Shown: positions 7,457-16,318, counted from the first letter of the stretch. The stretch is DNA of 41,482 nt from Prevotella sp. (GCA_017556145.1 JAFZCU010000232.1:1-41482), one strand, 5' to 3'. Notes: generated by a model not told the origin, from the sequence alone. Numbers and translations are program-made.

Positions 7457-8230
7457 CTACAGCTTGACTCCAAAATCTTTCTTCTCCTCTTTCTTTGTGG
7501 TTAATTCAGTATCATTCTTTCGTGAAAGCCCGTCAACGACCTTCTGATATTCCCAACGGTTCTCGTCGGTCTGGACATAGCCCATGAAGTCATCATTAAC
7601 AAGATCATATTTGATTTTCTTCTGGCGATCCCATTCCTGCATATCGCCATTTACAATCTTATAACCCTGTGGCTCACGAAGGTCAACACCAACGGTAACA
7701 GGCTGACCGCCAACGTTCAGTTCAATAGGCTTGCCCTCCTGGGCTGCCTGTTTCTGGTTGGTTCCCAGCTCAATATCGTTGATTTTCTCCATCTCTCGAA
7801 GTTTCTCAGCAATTCTGACGTGAGCAATGCTTCTTGGTATCAGTGAAAGCGTCTCATTGTCAAGCTGGATGAACTTCATTTTCTTAATCCCGTCCTCCTC
7901 AATCTCTTTTCGGATAACGTCACCACGCTTGACGCGGTTCAGTTCACGGGTAGTAAGATTAAACTCGTTCGCAATCTCATTGCGAAGTGGATAAGTCTGA
8001 AGCTTAACATTCCCCTCGTCATCATGGGTGAGCTGTATCTTCATCGGCATTTCAATGGTCTTACCATTCTCTGCCTTGATGTAAGCTTGGATGAGTGGTG
8101 ACACTCTACCATTGATGATTGGGTCAACTAAATTTTTGGGCATAGACAGGAAAGCACGTCTGCTAATGCCTAGCTTCTCCAACTTATCATAAGGAATTTC
8201 TTCCTCTAAAAAAGATCTTTTATTAGTCAT
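7457..8230 (-). CDS. DUF4099/DUF3945-like element protein
   Basis: A 257-residue soluble protein. The opening (PYDKLEKLGISRRAFLSMP) resembles DUF4099, and the middle with a HVRIAEKLREMEKINDIELG region followed by a glutamine-lysine segment (TNQKQAAQEGKPIELNVGG) resembles DUF3945. Both are found in accessory genes of Bacteroides conjugative transposons. The domain assignment is from memory of these patterns and is tentative. Its biochemical role is unknown. It is the first gene after a divergent promoter region and is followed by a 392 bp structured noncoding stretch before the MutS-like gene. The start at 8230 lies about 25-30 bp downstream of a predicted transcription start. Confidence 0.75.
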   Translation of the reverse strand: MTNKRSFLEEEIPYDKLEKLGISRRAFLSMPKNLVDPIINGRVSPLIQAYIKAENGKTIEMPMKIQLTHDDEGNVKLQTYPLRNEIANEFNLTTRELNRVKRGDVIRKEIEEDGIKKMKFIQLDNETLSLIPRSIAHVRIAEKLREMEKINDIELGTNQKQAAQEGKPIELNVGGQPVTVGVDLREPQGYKIVNGDMQEWDRQKKIKYDLVNDDFMGYVQTDENRWEYQKVVDGLSRKNDTELTTKKEEKKDFGVKL

Positions 8231-8249
8231 ATTTGTTAAAACTTTAAAT

Positions 8250-8268
8250 TAACTTTGCTGCAAAATTA
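8250..8268. promoter_or_regulatory. Face-to-face divergent -7 elements
   Basis: A plus-strand TAACTTTG (8250-8257) and a minus-strand TAATTTTG (plus coordinates 8261-8268) both match the Bacteroidota -7 box TAnnTTTG and are separated by 3 bp. The first would serve the cell-wall hydrolase gene at 8287, the second the DUF4099-like gene at 8230. The -33 elements are less regular: TTTG at 8232-8235 for the plus strand, and CAA at 8293-8295 for the minus strand with a long spacer. Confidence 0.65.
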
Positions 8269-8286
8269 CGAACATTTATCAGAATT

Positions 8287-9372
8287 ATGAAACAAAAACG
8301 TGTTTTTCTTGCATTTTTTATGCTACAATTGGTCTATATCAATACATATGGACAATTTTTTACCATCTGTGCCGATTCACTCCACAAGATGGAAGTAATG
8401 AACGAAGAAACTCTGTATGACTCTCTAAAGGCAGACAAACAAGTGTTCCCTGACACTATTAAGGACTCGAAGGGAGCAGAAAAGGGAAAAGAACTGTTCT
8501 CTGAACCTCATGGTTGTGAGGTTTCGATTGAAAAGAATGTGCCCGTGTTTGTCAATGTGAGTACATATCCACTTTTTGACCTTATCCAAAAGCGTGTAAC
8601 TGTATGTCTTCCTCTGGATTACCTGAAACAGAACTCAGGATATGGCTATCGGACAGATCCTGTTTATAAGTGTCAGAAATTCCACGATGGCATAGATTTG
8701 AGTTGCCGTTATGAAAATGTCTATGCCATGTTGCCAGGAGTAGTGAAGGAGGTCCATCGGGGTAACAGAGGCTACGGGAATTATGTTGTCCTTCAGCATG
8801 GCAACATCGAATGTCTTTATGGCCATCTTAGCCTGATACTTGTCAACGAGCATGACGAAATACAAGCAGGTGATGTTGTCGCTATATCAGGAAACACAGG
8901 GAAATCCACGGGGCCACACCTTCACCTTCGACTAAAGAAGGATGGGAAAAGTGTGGATCCCAAGCCGTTTATAACCTATCTCAATGGCTACATAGACGAT
9001 TTACAGGACAGAATTGCCTCACTGAAATTTGGCAAAAAGCCAGACAAAGAACTGAATATAGGTAATCTGGCCAAGGCACTGGAAACTTATCATGTAAAAT
9101 ATCCGAAGATAGTTATCGCCCAGAGTCTGTTGGAAACTGGCTATTTTACATCGAGAGTCTGTTTGGAATGCAAGAATCTCTTTGGTCTGCGCCGTCCGAG
9201 TGATGGCAGTTACTATAAGTTTGAACGCTGGGAGGATTCCGTAAAAGCCTACAGGGACTATGTACAGTACAAGTATAAAGGTGGCAACTATTACCAGTTC
9301 CTCAACAGAATCGGCTATGCAGAAGATAAGGAGTATGTCCTTAAAGTCAGTCAGATAGCCAAACGCTTGTAG
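8287..9372 (+). CDS. Secreted M23 endopeptidase / glucosaminidase cell-wall hydrolase
   Basis: A 361-residue protein with a signal peptide (MKQKRVFLAFFMLQLV to about residue 23). Residues about 100-225 form an M23 LytM-type metallopeptidase: YGYRTDPVY, the zinc ligands in KFHDGIDLSC, YGHLS, and the catalytic HLHLR after GKSTGPH. Residues about 255-361 form a glucosaminidase (GH73-like) domain with IAQSLLETGYFTS, whose Glu is the likely acid catalyst, then CKNLFGL. The protein should cleave both the peptide and the glycan of peptidoglycan, opening the wall for the transfer channel as VirB1-type lysozymes do. It is the only plus-strand gene between the tra and accessory operons, and its stop lies 3 bp from the end of the convergent TraX gene. 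Confidence 0.92.
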   Translation: MKQKRVFLAFFMLQLVYINTYGQFFTICADSLHKMEVMNEETLYDSLKADKQVFPDTIKDSKGAEKGKELFSEPHGCEVSIEKNVPVFVNVSTYPLFDLIQKRVTVCLPLDYLKQNSGYGYRTDPVYKCQKFHDGIDLSCRYENVYAMLPGVVKEVHRGNRGYGNYVVLQHGNIECLYGHLSLILVNEHDEIQAGDVVAISGNTGKSTGPHLHLRLKKDGKSVDPKPFITYLNGYIDDLQDRIASLKFGKKPDKELNIGNLAKALETYHVKYPKIVIAQSLLETGYFTSRVCLECKNLFGLRRPSDGSYYKFERWEDSVKAYRDYVQYKYKGGNYYQFLNRIGYAEDKEYVLKVSQIAKRL

Positions 9373-9375
9373 CTT

Positions 9376-10011
9376 CTACCTTATCAGATAAATCAGTATC
9401 AGGTGGGCTGGATAGAAAGCATAGAAGGCATATTTTGCTGCCTTTCCATGTATGAAACCTCGCTCACCATTATAGAGGAAGATGACGGCAAAGGCCATAA
9501 GTATTCCCATGAAGCCATACTCGTACATCAGGGGAAGTCCGAAAAGCATCTGTAAGTCAGGCCTGCCCCTGAACATAAAGAATAGCAGAGTCAGTACGAA
9601 TCCATTCAAAGAATAGTCTGTTTCTGCCATTAGGGTTGTGCAGCCAATCAGTACGAGAGAGGCCTGCGTAACCCACTTGTTCCTGCTGGTGTCTATGATA
9701 TACATCCCTATAACACCTGCCAATAGTGTAAAAAGTACATTATGGCTATCGTCATGGTTCAGAAGGAGCCAGGGTATCTCTGAAAGGATGGCAAATGTGA
9801 ACAGGCTCAGCATATACCGCTGCCTGTTTCTCGTATGTACATATCCTTCTGCCAGAAGAAAGGCGAATGTTGGGAAGGCGATGCGACCGACAGTACGCAT
9901 CAGCTCATAGACATATGGGTTGCTAACGCCGTAATAGTAGGCGATATGATCAATGGTCATTGAGAGAATGGCTATAACTTTTAGCCAACTCCCGCTCAGT
10001 TGTGTTGTCAT
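9376..10011 (-). CDS. traX: TraX family membrane protein
   Basis: A 211-residue polytopic membrane protein. LKVIAILSMTIDHIAYYYG, VGRIAFPTFAFLLAEGYVHT with RNRQRY, and FAILSEIPWLLL are the conserved blocks of the TraX family, which includes the F-plasmid protein that N-acetylates pilin. About seven hydrophobic segments are visible. It stands after the terminator that closes the tra operon (10031-10060), so its transcription depends on readthrough or on a promoter inside the terminator-traX gap that I could not identify. Acetylation of a TraE-like pilin is an inference from the family; other TraX homologues act on sugars. Confidence 0.88.
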   Translation of the reverse strand: MTTQLSGSWLKVIAILSMTIDHIAYYYGVSNPYVYELMRTVGRIAFPTFAFLLAEGYVHTRNRQRYMLSLFTFAILSEIPWLLLNHDDSHNVLFTLLAGVIGMYIIDTSRNKWVTQASLVLIGCTTLMAETDYSLNGFVLTLLFFMFRGRPDLQMLFGLPLMYEYGFMGILMAFAVIFLYNGERGFIHGKAAKYAFYAFYPAHLILIYLIR

Positions 10012-10030
10012 CTTGTGTTATCCTTGAAAA

Positions 10031-10060
10031 GAAAAAGGCTGCCAGAGAATCCGACAGCCT
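10031..10060 (-). terminator. Rho-independent terminator at the end of the tra operon
   Basis: On the minus strand AGGCTG (10060-10055) pairs with CAGCCT (10041-10036), followed by a T-rich run (TTTTTCTTTT, complement of 10026-10035). It lies 16 bp after the stop of the XRE regulator gene and upstream of traX. Confidence 0.8.
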
Positions 10061-10075
10061 GATTATTGTTGTTCG

Positions 10076-10546
10076 TTACAGAAGTTCAATAGTCTGTTCC
10101 AGTCGTTTCAAAAGTCTCTCTCTGGTTTTTGAAGTATAGTCCAGCATTTGCTGGTTCATCTTATCAAGCAGCTCGTCAACGAGTTCCCTGACATTCACAT
10201 CATATTCTTTCTGCAAATTCTTGATGTAATCAGTAGCGTCCTCTTGCAGCAACTGCAAACGAGCCTTTACATGGCTCTCCATTGCAGGGTTTTTGCTGTA
10301 GAGGGCTTCATCCTCCGGGTCGAATGCTTTACCAAAAAGAACATCAAGGGAAACAGATTGAGAATAGAAAACCAGTAAGGGCAAAAGTGATGTAGAGGTT
10401 TCTCCACGCTCCATACGTGAGATGGTCAGAGATGCACATCCGATTTCTTCAGCAACGTCCGTCTGTTTCAACTTTAGGTGCATTCTAACTTTCTGGAGTC
10501 TTTCACCCAGTGTTTTCATATCCAACTTCTGTACAAACTCATTCAT
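10076..10546 (-). CDS. XRE-family helix-turn-helix regulator
   Basis: A 156-residue protein. Residues 13-70 form a Cro/CI-type HTH (LGERLQKVRMHLKLKQTDVA, EEIGCASLTISRMERGETST). The C-terminal half (about 75-156) is a long, charged coiled-coil-like segment (EDATDYIKNLQKEYDVNVRE onward), which probably mediates oligomerisation. It is the last gene of the long tra operon, 3 bp after the coupling-protein gene, and is followed by a terminator. A role as repressor of the element is likely, with candidate operators in the tra leader (26904-27010) or the divergent region near 8.26 kb, but the target is not shown by the sequence. Confidence 0.85.
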   Translation of the reverse strand: MNEFVQKLDMKTLGERLQKVRMHLKLKQTDVAEEIGCASLTISRMERGETSTSLLPLLVFYSQSVSLDVLFGKAFDPEDEALYSKNPAMESHVKARLQLLQEDATDYIKNLQKEYDVNVRELVDELLDKMNQQMLDYTSKTRERLLKRLEQTIELL

Positions 10547-10549
10547 ATG

Positions 10550-12868
10550 CTAAGATTCTTTAGATGTCATTCCAAGAAGTTCGGAAATCATGGCATCTAC
10601 CTCATCATTGATTCGTTTGAAGTTGCGGTTGAGCATAATCTCCTTCTCCTTATCGGATGCAAAGGTATATATTTTCGGCAAATCTTGATAGTATTTCTCT
10701 TCCTTTTTTATCTTTTCCATATCAAAATTTGTCTTGCAGAAGTATTTCGTGGTCTTGAACTCCTCTGATTCTTCAATATCGAAACCGTCAAGTGAAGCTT
10801 TGTCGGTAGGAGTAAAGTCACGAGCAGCCTGTCCTGCCAACCATCCAGTCGCCATATCCGCTATTTTTGCAGCGGGTACGAGGAAGTCCATTTTCTCTTG
10901 AATGGATGTCGATACCCGTTGGTCGTTAATCGTGATAGACTTCTGCGTCTGCTTGGCCTTTCCAAACACATCATTCTGTGCCCATTCCAGCGTTTCCTTG
11001 TTGCGGGCTGCACCCATGAAGATGTTACCGCAGGTGGTCAGTATCTTCTGCATACCAACTTTGCCGTAGTCAGCTTCAAGTTGCGGAAGCTCCTGAAATC
11101 CCAAAGTGACAGCCACCTTATTGCTTCGCGCTGTACCAATCAGACGATCTATCTTGTGGAAGTAGAGCGTAGGCAGCTCATCCACGATGATAGATACCGG
11201 AATGTTGCCTTTGCTGTTCACGCGGGTAATAAGACGATTCAGGATCAAGGCATTCAGCGAGCCAATCACCTGCTCCTTGTCGGGGTCATTGGCAATGACA
11301 AGGTATGACGGATGGGTTGGATCTGAAATCTTCAGGTCGAAATCATCACCAGTGAAGACCCAATAAGCTTCAGGCGATACAAGCCGGGCTGCATTGACAC
11401 GAAGCGTTCCAACCATACCTTCCAGCTGATCCATAGCTTTGTTCTTCCAGGCAGACTGGAAAGGAGCCATCAGCGACATGATTTTCTCATCCTGCATCAG
11501 AATGTCGAAAATCTCACTATATGGCCGTCCCAAAAATGATAAAACATGCGGCATGTCAGAAAACTCGCCCGTAATGGTGTCTGGTTCCACTATGTTCCCT
11601 TCATCATCCTCATACCACGACTTGTTGATGATAACCAGATTCCCATCCATATCACTGTATGAGAATCCGTTAAGGTCAACAAACATGCCGTCATCATCTG
11701 TTGAAACGTTCCTGCTGTGCTGGTCAAGGAAGTCCAATACCACTTTTCCATTGTCATCTACGGCATTATAATCCACCCAATAGCGGGTTATCAGCTTTAA
11801 CCGCTGGCCATTGTAAAGAATGTAACGGGTCAGCTTCTTACCATTCTTCCAGCCTGTAGGATGGAAGTTGATGAAGAAGTAGATGATACTTGCAAGGAAG
11901 TTCTCCGCTGAGTTCTGGAAGAAGGATTCTGAACCACCTTTCTTCTCACTGCCTTTGTTCAGGGCCTCCAACAAAGTAGCAGCCGTTTCTGATGCTCCTG
12001 CCAAATCAGGGATGTACTTGCGTTGGATAGGATTCACACGATTGGAGTACTCAACATCAGAGAAGTTGACGATATGAAACCCGCAGTTCTTAGGCAGGTG
12101 GCCATACCGCTTGTTCTTACAGTATTGGTAAAACAGTGTCTTGCCAAGTGTCGGAAACTTGTAATCATAGCACATGATAGCAAAGCCCTTGGCGGCATGT
12201 TGCCGTATGAATGGGTCGATGATGCCAAACGACTTACCAGATCCAGGTGTACCTAAGACGATGGTACCACGAAAAGGATTAATGATGTTAATCCATCCCT
12301 TGTGCATCCGCTTGTTCAGGTAGTACACCATCGGGATATTCACAGAATACTCATTGGCATTCAACTCTTCCGACTGTTCAAAGGACTCGTTCTCAAAGTT
12401 AAACCTGTCCTCTCCCAACTTATAGTTGTAGTAGCGGGCAATGCCATCACCTCCTTGGTGGACAAGCATTGTACCTACAATACTTGAAAGCGCATATAGC
12501 ACCCTGTTCGTGGAGAAGCCACAGAGTTCGCCACCCCATAGTCCATGCTGGAGTACTATACAGACGATAATCAGCGAGAATCCGACAGCCATAGGATAGA
12601 TGACCATTGTCCTGACATTGAATCGAAGGCTTTTCTTTGCTCTTGTGCCAATACAGGTTATCCCGATACATACCAGCTCAATGAACTTACATGTCGCCAC
12701 ACTATTAAATATCTGGAATCGTCCCAACAACTCCAATACGAACTGTGTAGCCCGACTTTCCGATGTGATGGGCAGGTTCATCACCAGTTCGATAATCAAA
12801 AAGATATAGATGCAGCTTCTGAAGTAGTTATACATCTGCAGCTGTTCCCTTGTTTCTTCTGTTCCCAT
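10550..12868 (-). CDS. VirD4/TraG-type coupling protein (T4CP)
   Basis: A 772-residue inner-membrane ATPase that brings the relaxosome to the secretion channel. The first 130 residues hold several hydrophobic helices (CIYIFLIIELVMNLPI and three more). Walker A is GTPGSGKSFGIIDPF near residue 209, and Walker B is VSIIVDELPTLYF near 560; NEVA-like motif III and the GLQ-like FQELPQLE follow. The type is that of the Bacteroides MobC/TraG coupling proteins. The gene is at the distal end of the tra operon, preceded by a hairpin (12888-12924) and followed after 3 bp by the XRE regulator. In many Bacteroides elements the T4CP gene lies next to the mob genes instead. All motifs are intact. Confidence 0.93.
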   Translation of the reverse strand: MGTEETREQLQMYNYFRSCIYIFLIIELVMNLPITSESRATQFVLELLGRFQIFNSVATCKFIELVCIGITCIGTRAKKSLRFNVRTMVIYPMAVGFSLIIVCIVLQHGLWGGELCGFSTNRVLYALSSIVGTMLVHQGGDGIARYYNYKLGEDRFNFENESFEQSEELNANEYSVNIPMVYYLNKRMHKGWINIINPFRGTIVLGTPGSGKSFGIIDPFIRQHAAKGFAIMCYDYKFPTLGKTLFYQYCKNKRYGHLPKNCGFHIVNFSDVEYSNRVNPIQRKYIPDLAGASETAATLLEALNKGSEKKGGSESFFQNSAENFLASIIYFFINFHPTGWKNGKKLTRYILYNGQRLKLITRYWVDYNAVDDNGKVVLDFLDQHSRNVSTDDDGMFVDLNGFSYSDMDGNLVIINKSWYEDDEGNIVEPDTITGEFSDMPHVLSFLGRPYSEIFDILMQDEKIMSLMAPFQSAWKNKAMDQLEGMVGTLRVNAARLVSPEAYWVFTGDDFDLKISDPTHPSYLVIANDPDKEQVIGSLNALILNRLITRVNSKGNIPVSIIVDELPTLYFHKIDRLIGTARSNKVAVTLGFQELPQLEADYGKVGMQKILTTCGNIFMGAARNKETLEWAQNDVFGKAKQTQKSITINDQRVSTSIQEKMDFLVPAAKIADMATGWLAGQAARDFTPTDKASLDGFDIEESEEFKTTKYFCKTNFDMEKIKKEEKYYQDLPKIYTFASDKEKEIMLNRNFKRINDEVDAMISELLGMTSKES

Positions 12869-12887
12869 TGCTTTTGAGTTTTTGAAA

Positions 12888-12924
12888 AGAGGGGACTACC
12901 TTATTATTATATATAGCCCCCTCT
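12888..12924 (-). terminator. Intercistronic hairpin, possible attenuator
   Basis: AGAGGGG (12888-12894) and CCCCTCT (12918-12924) form a 7 bp G/C-rich stem with a 23 nt AT-rich loop. On the minus strand it is followed by TTTTC, 20 bp before the ATG of the coupling-protein gene. It looks like a weak terminator or a processing element that lowers expression of the last operon genes. Confidence 0.5.
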
Positions 12925-12948
12925 CCATCGATTATGAATAGTAGAAGT

Positions 12949-13605
12949 TTATCGTATTCTCAACACAGGACGAACCCTGCCAGGTGTAGTCTTGATAGTG
13001 GAAGTGACAAAGCCATTCCGCAAAGCCACACTCAGATAGTACATCTGTTCACTCTCCGATGTGCTGCCATCCTGCGTAGAACTGACATATTGAACATCGG
13101 CAAAAGGTTCACCACCGACAATCTCCATACTTCGTTCTACTACGCACAGCATCGAAGACAAAGCCCTCAGTTCTCCTGCTGATGGCAAGACCCAGTTCAC
13201 AATTGGCGAACGGAAAGATGCAACTGCTTCTGCTGCAGGAGTCGGAATCTCAGAAACCAATAGTGCAGCGGTGTTCTCCGCTCCGCATAAAGTTCTGCTG
13301 TCACTGTCAACACTGCCTACTATTCCCAAGGAGTCTGCATAGGCATAGTTGCCCAGCTCCTGTGTCGATACCACCAAGGCTGTGTCTCGATTAGCATAGA
13401 AGATAACTCCAACAGCCTTGTGACGCTCTTTGTCAAATCCCTGCGGCGAGACGATGGAATTGTCTGATAGCAGGATATTACCTACCTTCAGGCTACTGTC
13501 ATACTCGTCAGAATGTTCTTCACAGGAGGCAAAGCCACCCATCACGGCAACAGCCATCATCAGCATAGCCGTGTTTCTCTTGATCATATTAATAGTCTTG
13601 TTCAT
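12949..13605 (-). CDS. Predicted lipoprotein with a DUF1566-like C-terminal domain
   Basis: A 218-residue protein. A lipobox (VMGGFASC, Cys near residue 28) follows a hydrophobic signal, so it should be membrane anchored. An alternative ATG at 13587 would give a more typical signal length. The C-terminal part contains VNWVLPSAGELRALSSML, which fits the W-x-LPS-x-x-EL signature of DUF1566 / C-type-lectin-like domains of Bacteroidota; the assignment is tentative. It ends in an Arg-rich tail (PGRVRPVLRIR), as such domains do. It follows traO with a 1 bp gap. In this position other Bacteroides elements carry TraP/TraQ, which it does not resemble. A surface role in mating contact is only inferred. 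Confidence 0.75.
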   Translation of the reverse strand: MNKTINMIKRNTAMLMMAVAVMGGFASCEEHSDEYDSSLKVGNILLSDNSIVSPQGFDKERHKAVGVIFYANRDTALVVSTQELGNYAYADSLGIVGSVDSDSRTLCGAENTAALLVSEIPTPAAEAVASFRSPIVNWVLPSAGELRALSSMLCVVERSMEIVGGEPFADVQYVSSTQDGSTSESEQMYYLSVALRNGFVTSTIKTTPGRVRPVLRIR

Positions 13606-13606
13606 A

Positions 13607-14104
13607 TCAGAATGGAATTTTTAAACCTATCAGAAGACCGTTACGGAAGGAATCACCATGCAGGAAACTCACCTGGTTCTTCTGAATAATTGAAAACTGC
13701 ACCCCCGAAGCCCAGACGTAGTTGTATTCCAGTCCTCCCTCGACGGCAAAGAAATAGTCGCCTGTATGTGCTCCGAACTGTGGGCCGAAACGCAGGCGCA
13801 GGTTGCTGTTCTTGTACTTTTTCAGACAATGCTTGTAGAGCAAGCCACCATCCCAATAGTAGCCTTTCCAGAACACATCCTTACAGATTTTACCACATGC
13901 AGGATCCCGCTGCCACTTGTTGCCAACCTCGCCAGTCAGTTCAATGGCATTGCCGTATGTTAGTTCACGTTCATAGCCGAAAGTGGCATTGAGGGTACTG
14001 TTAAACAGGAATCCGGCATTGATGGTGAAGTACTCGTCCTTCTCTCCGGCCATCGCTCCGATACTTATCAGCAGCGACAGCATGACTATTGATAACTTCT
14101 TCAT
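13607..14104 (-). CDS. traO: Conjugation outer-membrane protein TraO
   Basis: A 165-residue protein with a signal peptide (MKKLSIVMLSLLISIGAMAG). The rest alternates hydrophobic and polar residues, typical of a small outer-membrane beta-barrel (ELTYGNAIELTGEVGNKW, LRLRFGPQFGAHTGDYFF), and ends in a Phe (LLIGLKIPF), the usual barrel-closing terminus. Length and position after traN fit TraO of the CTnDOT family. It lies 6 bp downstream of traN and 1 bp upstream of the lipoprotein gene. Confidence 0.85.
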   Translation of the reverse strand: MKKLSIVMLSLLISIGAMAGEKDEYFTINAGFLFNSTLNATFGYERELTYGNAIELTGEVGNKWQRDPACGKICKDVFWKGYYWDGGLLYKHCLKKYKNSNLRLRFGPQFGAHTGDYFFAVEGGLEYNYVWASGVQFSIIQKNQVSFLHGDSFRNGLLIGLKIPF

Positions 14105-14110
14105 GACTGT

Positions 14111-15040
14111 TTATCTGTTGATGTTAAACGGAAGACGGCGAAGCAGGTTCTTGTCAAAGCCGTCGGCATTAAGGATGTCCTCATACTCGATAGGGATATA
14201 GATGACACGTCCTGAAATCTGACGTTCGGCAATCTCTATGCGAAGCACCTTTTCGTCCGGGAAAGTCAGTTTTGGCAGGACGATGACGTTGCGGTAGGCT
14301 TTCTTGAAGCTATGGGCAGTGTTCAAAGAATAGGTCGGTGTCAGCTCAATCGTCTGTGAGTTGGTTGCCTTGGCCTCCTTTTTATCCGTCAGTTTAATGC
14401 GTACCTCATCGATGTCGTACTTGATCTTTGTGCGGTTGTATAGTGAATAGTCTATGAAATAGTAGTCATTCACCGTATAGATATTGTTCACGACAGCACG
14501 TATGCCATTAGCCGTATAGTGGATGTTGTTATAGTTGGGCTGGCTACCGTAGATGGCCCAGGCATAGGCGGCCATCTCACTCTCAGGCATCAGCACATCA
14601 GGGTTCTTGTAGCGTTTCATCTCGTCCAACTGGATATGATAGATGCTGTTGGCGCAAGCAGGTCCTGCCGTATAGACCACATCGAACTGTGCCAGATGAC
14701 GCTCTCCAATAACGGTGATTGTTCCTACCAGCTCATGGTTACGCATTCGTCCAGACGGCTTGATACGAACGATATTGTCTGCACACTGATTGCCTACAAT
14801 CTTGTCTGTTGACATATCCACCAACTTGATATTCTCAGGCATAATGACGTGTGTTGTTACATCCTCATTAACGAAGATAACATGGTTACGGTCTATGCCT
14901 GGCATGCAGTTCTCGGCTGACTGCATGGTATAGACATACCTGACTTTCAAAGAGTCATTCTTCGACTCTGCTTTCTCCTGGGCATAAGCCCCTGCCGACA
15001 GGGCTACCAAGCCCATGAAGGCTAAAATAATTCTCTTCAT
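14111..15040 (-). CDS. traN: Conjugation protein TraN (DUF4138 type, VirB9-like role)
   Basis: A 309-residue periplasmic protein with a signal peptide (MKRIILAFMGLVALSAGAYA). I start it at the ATG at 15040. The frame stays open up to 15313, but that extension would overlap traM by more than 200 bp and places the signal peptide inside the protein. Visible family features are HVIFVNEDVTTHVIMPENIK near the N terminus, and YYFIDYSLYNRTKIKYDIDE with PTYSLNTAHSF in the C-terminal beta-domain. TraN is thought to form the periplasmic/outer-membrane core together with TraM and TraO. A 64 bp gap separates it from traM. Confidence 0.92.
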   Translation of the reverse strand: MKRIILAFMGLVALSAGAYAQEKAESKNDSLKVRYVYTMQSAENCMPGIDRNHVIFVNEDVTTHVIMPENIKLVDMSTDKIVGNQCADNIVRIKPSGRMRNHELVGTITVIGERHLAQFDVVYTAGPACANSIYHIQLDEMKRYKNPDVLMPESEMAAYAWAIYGSQPNYNNIHYTANGIRAVVNNIYTVNDYYFIDYSLYNRTKIKYDIDEVRIKLTDKKEAKATNSQTIELTPTYSLNTAHSFKKAYRNVIVLPKLTFPDEKVLRIEIAERQISGRVIYIPIEYEDILNADGFDKNLLRRLPFNINR

Positions 15041-15104
15041 ACTGAATTTCTGATTTTCTATTATTATGTAATTCATAAATACTGATTTACTGATATTCTT
15101 ATTT

Positions 15105-16316
15105 TCAGTTTTTCTGTGCATCCTTATTGATGAGATAGACAATGGTGTTGTACTTGATACGTGCCTTATTCTTACGGATGTTCCCTGAAATGGCACTCGA
15201 AGCGGACTGGTACATGTTCTGGAGAGCCTGCAAGGCAACGGCCTCGCCACTGAGTCCGCCACCATAGCCACCATCAAGATTGATATTGCTCTGCATGGCC
15301 TGTGCTCCTGCATCCTTCATCATGTCGCGGAAAGCAGACTCAGGAACATAGAAGCCTTCCATTCCGTCGTTATCGAAGACAGACAGCGATACTTTGATGA
15401 ACTTGTCGCCTACTAGAATGCTTGTGATGTTGGCCATCACACGTTGTTGACCGAAACCAGTAACGATGCCATAGAGGTAAGTGCCTTTTTTCAAGCGCAC
15501 ATCCTTGATGATGACATCATCGAGCAACTTGAAACGCAGACGGGTTCCCTCATGTGCCTTGGTTGTCTTGTCGATCATGGCCTTGATAAGTGGGGCATCT
15601 GCCTCCTTCTGTTCATCGATGGTGTTGAACAGGGCTGCATTACCATCCTCGGCCTTCCTGACTACTTCGGGTTTTACCTCGTTCTTCTTGCGTTCCTCGG
15701 CCAACCGCTTGCGCTCTTCCTCGGCTTTCCGTTCCTTCTCTTCCTCGTCGGCTCCGAAAGTACGTTCCAATACTCGCTGACGTTCAAGGCTGCGCTGCTG
15801 GATTTCTTCCAGTTCACGGGCATAGTCCTCCATTTCCGCATTACGTCCGCCAATTCCGTTGGAACTGCGACCATAGCGGTCACCATAACTATTGCCACCG
15901 CCATCATAGCCATAGGAATTGATGTGCTTCCGTGCTTCTGCAAGACTGCGTTCCAAATCCTCCTGCTCTTTCTGCTTTCTCATGCGTTTAGCATTCTCAG
16001 CATCAATGTCATTGAGTTCACTCTCTGAGTAGCCTGACATGGTACTGTCTGCTTCTTCCTTGTCATCCCCCAAGGCTCCAATGGCTGTATAGGCTCCATC
16101 CTCAGAGAAATGCTTGTTCATCTCGTCCATCTTATTGCCGACACCCTCATTCCTGGCATCAGGCAATGACATGTTGATGTTGTCCGTCACCACACCCTTC
16201 TGCGGTTCATCGCTGCTGTCCGTAAACTGGGATATTTCATAGGCCAGGAATACGATGGGGAGCATGATGACCAGCGGAAAGATGTACTTTGGCTGTTTCA
16301 AATTCAGTTTCTTCAT
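15105..16316 (-). CDS. traM: Conjugation protein TraM (VirB10-like)
   Basis: A 403-residue protein anchored by one N-terminal transmembrane helix (YIFPLVIMLPIVFLAYEIS, about 11-29). The middle (100-230) is charged, coiled and partly Gly/Tyr-rich (NSYGYDGGGNSYGDRYGR), forming the periplasm-spanning linker. The C-terminal domain (about 255-403) with LKKGTYLYGIVTGFG, LVGDKFIKVSLSVFDNDGME and a Gly-rich segment before the end matches the TraM core domain. It should connect inner and outer membrane parts of the channel. It starts 2 bp after the TraL-position gene and is read in the same operon. Confidence 0.92.
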   Translation of the reverse strand: MKKLNLKQPKYIFPLVIMLPIVFLAYEISQFTDSSDEPQKGVVTDNINMSLPDARNEGVGNKMDEMNKHFSEDGAYTAIGALGDDKEEADSTMSGYSESELNDIDAENAKRMRKQKEQEDLERSLAEARKHINSYGYDGGGNSYGDRYGRSSNGIGGRNAEMEDYARELEEIQQRSLERQRVLERTFGADEEEKERKAEEERKRLAEERKKNEVKPEVVRKAEDGNAALFNTIDEQKEADAPLIKAMIDKTTKAHEGTRLRFKLLDDVIIKDVRLKKGTYLYGIVTGFGQQRVMANITSILVGDKFIKVSLSVFDNDGMEGFYVPESAFRDMMKDAGAQAMQSNINLDGGYGGGLSGEAVALQALQNMYQSASSAISGNIRKNKARIKYNTIVYLINKDAQKN

Positions 16317-16318
16317 CT

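Noticed and set aside
15041-15313. N-terminal extension of traN
   Set aside because: It overlaps traM in another frame and would bury the clear signal peptide that starts at 15040.
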